A stretch of 8,896 nt of DNA, taken from Bacteroidota bacterium. Lineage in GTDB: Bacteria; Bacteroidota; Bacteroidia; Bacteroidales; UBA1556. The stretch covers positions 1-8,896 of the forward strand of contig QNXT01000279.1 in the NCBI GenBank assembly GCA_003973505.1, written 5' to 3'. Below, in pieces: positions 7,200-8,896 of the stretch. The notes under the pieces are model-generated. The model made no database searches. It was not told where the DNA came from and saw only the letters and a list, made by a program, of their open reading frames with translations. Position 1 is the first letter of the stretch; each line of letters starts with the position of its first letter. The translations under genes and the position numbers were made by a program.

Positions 7200-7207
7200 C
7201 AAAGTTA
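7200..7207 (-). promoter_or_regulatory. -7 promoter element for the helicase gene
   Basis: On the minus strand this reads TAACTTTG, an exact TAnnTTTG match. No good -33 TTTG is found 19-21 bases upstream. The transcript would start near 7193, giving a leader of roughly 43 bases before the ATG at 7150. The leader includes GCATTA/TAATGC (7174-7179 with 7187-7192), a possible 6-bp hairpin. Confidence 0.5.
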
Positions 7208-7227
7208 AGCTATTTTGGGCTATGTAA

Positions 7228-8256
7228 TTATTTGCGTTTCTTTATTTTATCCCAATGTCCGTTAATGAGCCCTTTTACACCATTCTTCTTAATTATTCTA
7301 TCGTATTTGGGCTTTATTATTTCGATTCCATCACTGGTGATAAAACCGTATTTGCCATCTAAACTAGTCATTGCCCAACCCTTGATATATTCATCAAACG
7401 GATCAATGGAATCGTATTTTACTTTTACAATTTCATTACCATTATTGCCTAAAAAACCATAATAGCCATCTTTTGAAACCAATGCCCAGTTTTTTTGATA
7501 TTCACCATAAGCTTCAATCCGATCATATTTTGGAGAAACCACTTCGATTCCCTTATTATTTATAAATCCTAAATGTCCATCTTTTGAAACTAATGCCCAA
7601 TCTTTATGCAATTCGCTGAAAGGGCTTATTTTATCATATTTTGGTTGAAAAATCTCGACTCCTGTAATGTAAATAAAACCATAAAGTCCATCTTTAACCA
7701 CCAATGCCCAATCTTCTTTGAGCGTGCCGAATTTGTCAATATTATCGTATTTTGGTTTTACAATTTCAGCACCCATATTGTCAATAGCACCGTAGGAGCC
7801 ATCTTTGGAAACCAAAGCCCAATCTTTTTTGATGGTTCCATAAGCAAAGATTTTATCATATTTTGGTTTAACTACTTCAGCACCTTCGCTTGTGATAAAT
7901 CCATAAAGCCCATCTCTTTCCACTAAAGCCCAGTCTTTTCGCAATTTTCCAAATTGGTGTATCTTACTGTAAATGGGTTTTACAACGGTACGTCCAGCAT
8001 TGTCGATATAACCATAATAGCCATCTTTTTCTACTAAGGCCCAATTTTTTTTATCCTTATTATAAGGATGTATTTTAGAATATATGGGTGGTACCACTTC
8101 ATCGCCATTGATGTTTAGAAACCCATAATATCCATTATGCTCCACAAGAGCCCAGTCTTTATGGTATTTTCCAAACTTGCCAATTTTGTCGTAAACGCGT
8201 TGCGAAAAGGCTGTTAGACTTATTAAAAGTAAGCTTGTTATTAGAAATTGTTTCAC
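7228..8256 (-). CDS. Secreted WG-repeat protein, eight 37-residue repeats
   Basis: The 342-residue product begins with a typical signal peptide (MKQFLITSLLLISLTAFSQ; Lys2, hydrophobic core, likely cut after AFS near residue 18). There is no lipobox Cys, so it should be soluble in the periplasm or outside the cell. Residues 22-317 are eight consecutive repeats of exactly 37 residues with no gaps. Each has the pattern YDxI...K-x-WALV-x-DG-x-YGFI...G-x-E-V-V-x-PK, which is the WG (KWG) beta-repeat type. Residues 318-342 are a shortened, degenerate ninth unit ending in KIKKRK. Such repeats are thought to fold into beta-rich scaffolds; ligand and role are unknown. The start is GTG at 8254-8256: no in-frame ATG lies between it and the stop just upstream (tga, in the leader), and it gives a clean signal peptide. 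No secretion-sorting C-terminal domain is visible. Homologues in other Bacteroidota vary in repeat number. Confidence 0.9.
   Translation of the reverse strand: MKQFLITSLLLISLTAFSQRVYDKIGKFGKYHKDWALVEHNGYYGFLNINGDEVVPPIYSKIHPYNKDKKNWALVEKDGYYGYIDNAGRTVVKPIYSKIHQFGKLRKDWALVERDGLYGFITSEGAEVVKPKYDKIFAYGTIKKDWALVSKDGSYGAIDNMGAEIVKPKYDNIDKFGTLKEDWALVVKDGLYGFIYITGVEIFQPKYDKISPFSELHKDWALVSKDGHLGFINNKGIEVVSPKYDRIEAYGEYQKNWALVSKDGYYGFLGNNGNEIVKVKYDSIDPFDEYIKGWAMTSLDGKYGFITSDGIEIIKPKYDRIIKKNGVKGLINGHWDKIKKRK
7306..8193 (-). repeat. Eight tandem 111-bp units inside the WG-repeat gene
   Basis: The 888 bases encode eight repeats of 37 codons with no insertion or deletion between units. At DNA level the units are diverged but share segments around the WALV-xx-DG-x-YG core, such as tgcccaatctt and ccatctttnga as read on the plus strand. 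This points to old duplication with later drift, not a recent expansion. Confidence 0.85.
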
Positions 8257-8283
8257 GATTTTTTTGTTTAATTTTCAATACTA

Positions 8284-8291
8284 CAAAGTTA
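8284..8291 (-). promoter_or_regulatory. -7 promoter element for the WG-repeat gene
   Basis: The minus strand reads TAACTTTG, an exact TAnnTTTG match and identical to the helicase box at 7200-7207. The nearest TTG lies 15 bases further upstream, closer than usual. The transcript would start near 8277, about 20 bases before the GTG start. Confidence 0.5.
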
Positions 8292-8379
8292 GCCTTTTTA
8301 AGGATACAATAAATGATTTCATTTTATGGTCAGGCTTCTTTATTTACTTATATTTACGCCATAATAATTGAAATAGAAA

Positions 8380-8739
8380 ATGCTAAAACTAAAATTTAAT
8401 AATAAGGAGGAGCTAAATGCTTTTATTCGGCTGTTACAAGAAATTGTATTGTCGTTGGAGGCTGAGCAAATGGGAGAGCGGGATGGTTTCAAACGCTTTG
8501 AAATAGCAGCGCGTATAGAGCTGATTGAAGAGTTGATGCCTAAGGTGATGAAAAAGCAGTTTAATCAGCAGGCAAAAAGCAGTGTTCCCATTTCAAAAGC
8601 TGTGGGAATCATTATTTTTCAGTATCGAGAAATTGTGGTAGATGTATATGCTGAAATGCTCAAAAATCGTATAGTGGAGCATATTCATCGGGAAATGGTG
8701 TTAAGTATAATAGTTGCTGTTCAATATCTAGCTTCATAA
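8380..8739 (+). CDS. Hypothetical protein, 119 residues, mostly helical
   Basis: I do not recognise this protein. It is transcribed divergently from the WG-repeat gene across a 123-base gap. It has no signal peptide and no Cys or Trp. Charged and hydrophobic residues alternate in a way typical of helical bundles: about 8-30 (NKEELNAFIRLLQEIVLSLE), 38-60 (FKRFEIAARIELIEELMPKVM) and 70-119 (a long helical stretch ending in VLSIIVAVQYL). A cytoplasmic helical protein is the simplest reading. Codon use resembles the neighbouring genes and the frame is clean over its length, so it is probably real. TATATTTA at 8349-8356 is a one-mismatch -7 box at a suitable distance from the ATG, but no -33 partner is visible. 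Confidence 0.7.
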   Translation: MLKLKFNNKEELNAFIRLLQEIVLSLEAEQMGERDGFKRFEIAARIELIEELMPKVMKKQFNQQAKSSVPISKAVGIIIFQYREIVVDVYAEMLKNRIVEHIHREMVLSIIVAVQYLAS

Positions 8740-8740
8740 T

Positions 8741-8850
8741 TAGCCTTTGTGAGACTCTGCGTCTTCTTTGTGTGCCTTTGTGTTACAGCTTTTTTATAGC
8801 TAACTATTACACAAAGTTTCTGAAAGAATCACAGAGAGGCACAAAGCTTA
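8741..8850. repeat. Imperfect long inverted repeat with CTTTGTG/CACAAAG arms
   Basis: The left arm carries CTTTGTG at 8745-8751, CTCTG, TTTGTG and CTTTGTGTTA ending at 8785. The right arm carries the complements in reverse order: TTACACAAAG (8807-8816), CACAGAG and CACAAAG (8840-8846). The arms pair at both ends and in the CTCTG/CAGAG block, with a mismatched middle. The centre has AGCT (8787-8790) facing AGCT (8798-8801). The element begins right after the stop of the 119-residue gene, codes for nothing I can see, and would form a long stem-loop. The word composition is like dispersed intergenic repeats I know from Bacteroidota genomes; this is recognition by eye, not a database match. Bases 8851-8896 hold nothing I can assign. 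Confidence 0.65.
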
Positions 8851-8896
8851 TAGAAGAATATAAATACACATTTATTATTGCGTTTTTGCATACTGA

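Noticed and set aside
7606..7926. Plus-strand frame opposite the WG-repeat gene with repeated FIIFWF-like segments
   Set aside because: The repetition is the mirror image of the WG repeats on the other strand, not a separate protein.
7306..8193. Regular repeats considered as a CRISPR array
   Set aside because: The 111-base period is continuous coding sequence with diverged units and no unique spacers.

Overview
The window looks like ordinary chromosome from a low-GC member of the Bacteroidota, probably a Bacteroidales-like lineage; the exact taxon cannot be fixed from this sequence. Three things point there. Several start sites are preceded by the Bacteroidota-type -7 element TAnnTTTG. Most gene starts have A-rich leaders instead of a clear Shine-Dalgarno. 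The gene families are also typical of the phylum: a LuxC-like acyl-CoA reductase, a cysteine-free type B L31, the divergent GlmU-like nucleotidyltransferase/acyltransferase, a WG-repeat secreted protein and a RhlE-like DEAD-box helicase with a Gly/Lys/Asn tail.

Layout, left half (all + strand): the 3' part of an acyl-CoA reductase gene that runs in from beyond the left edge (1-833); rpmE type B (936-1205) with a good promoter and terminator; a GlmU-like bifunctional enzyme (1325-2491) with its own promoter candidate and a perfect 12-bp terminator stem; lon (about 2722-5169), preceded by a perfect TGTCAT-T-ATGACA palindrome and followed by a direct repeat, a small hairpin and a terminator; and a small DUF2721 membrane protein (5325-5762). 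Terminators between most of these genes suggest mostly single-gene transcripts.

Right half: the DUF2721 gene converges on a DEAD-box RNA helicase (5819-7150, minus strand), with a shared hairpin between them. Upstream of the helicase on the same strand is a secreted WG-repeat protein (7228-8256). It starts at GTG and holds eight gap-free 37-residue repeats. The two minus-strand genes carry identical TAACTTTG -7 boxes. Divergent from the WG gene is an unrecognised 119-residue helical protein (8380-8739). The right edge (8741-8850) is a non-coding imperfect inverted repeat built on CTTTGTG/CACAAAG words, probably a dispersed intergenic element.

Functionally the genes are housekeeping or stress-related (translation, cell-wall precursor synthesis, proteolysis, RNA remodelling) and do not form an evident joint pathway. 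I see no phage genes, transposase, CRISPR array, defence system, tRNA or rRNA. No convincing new multi-gene system is present. The items most worth a second look are the terminal inverted-repeat element, the palindrome before lon, the regular WG-repeat protein and the orphan 119-residue protein.
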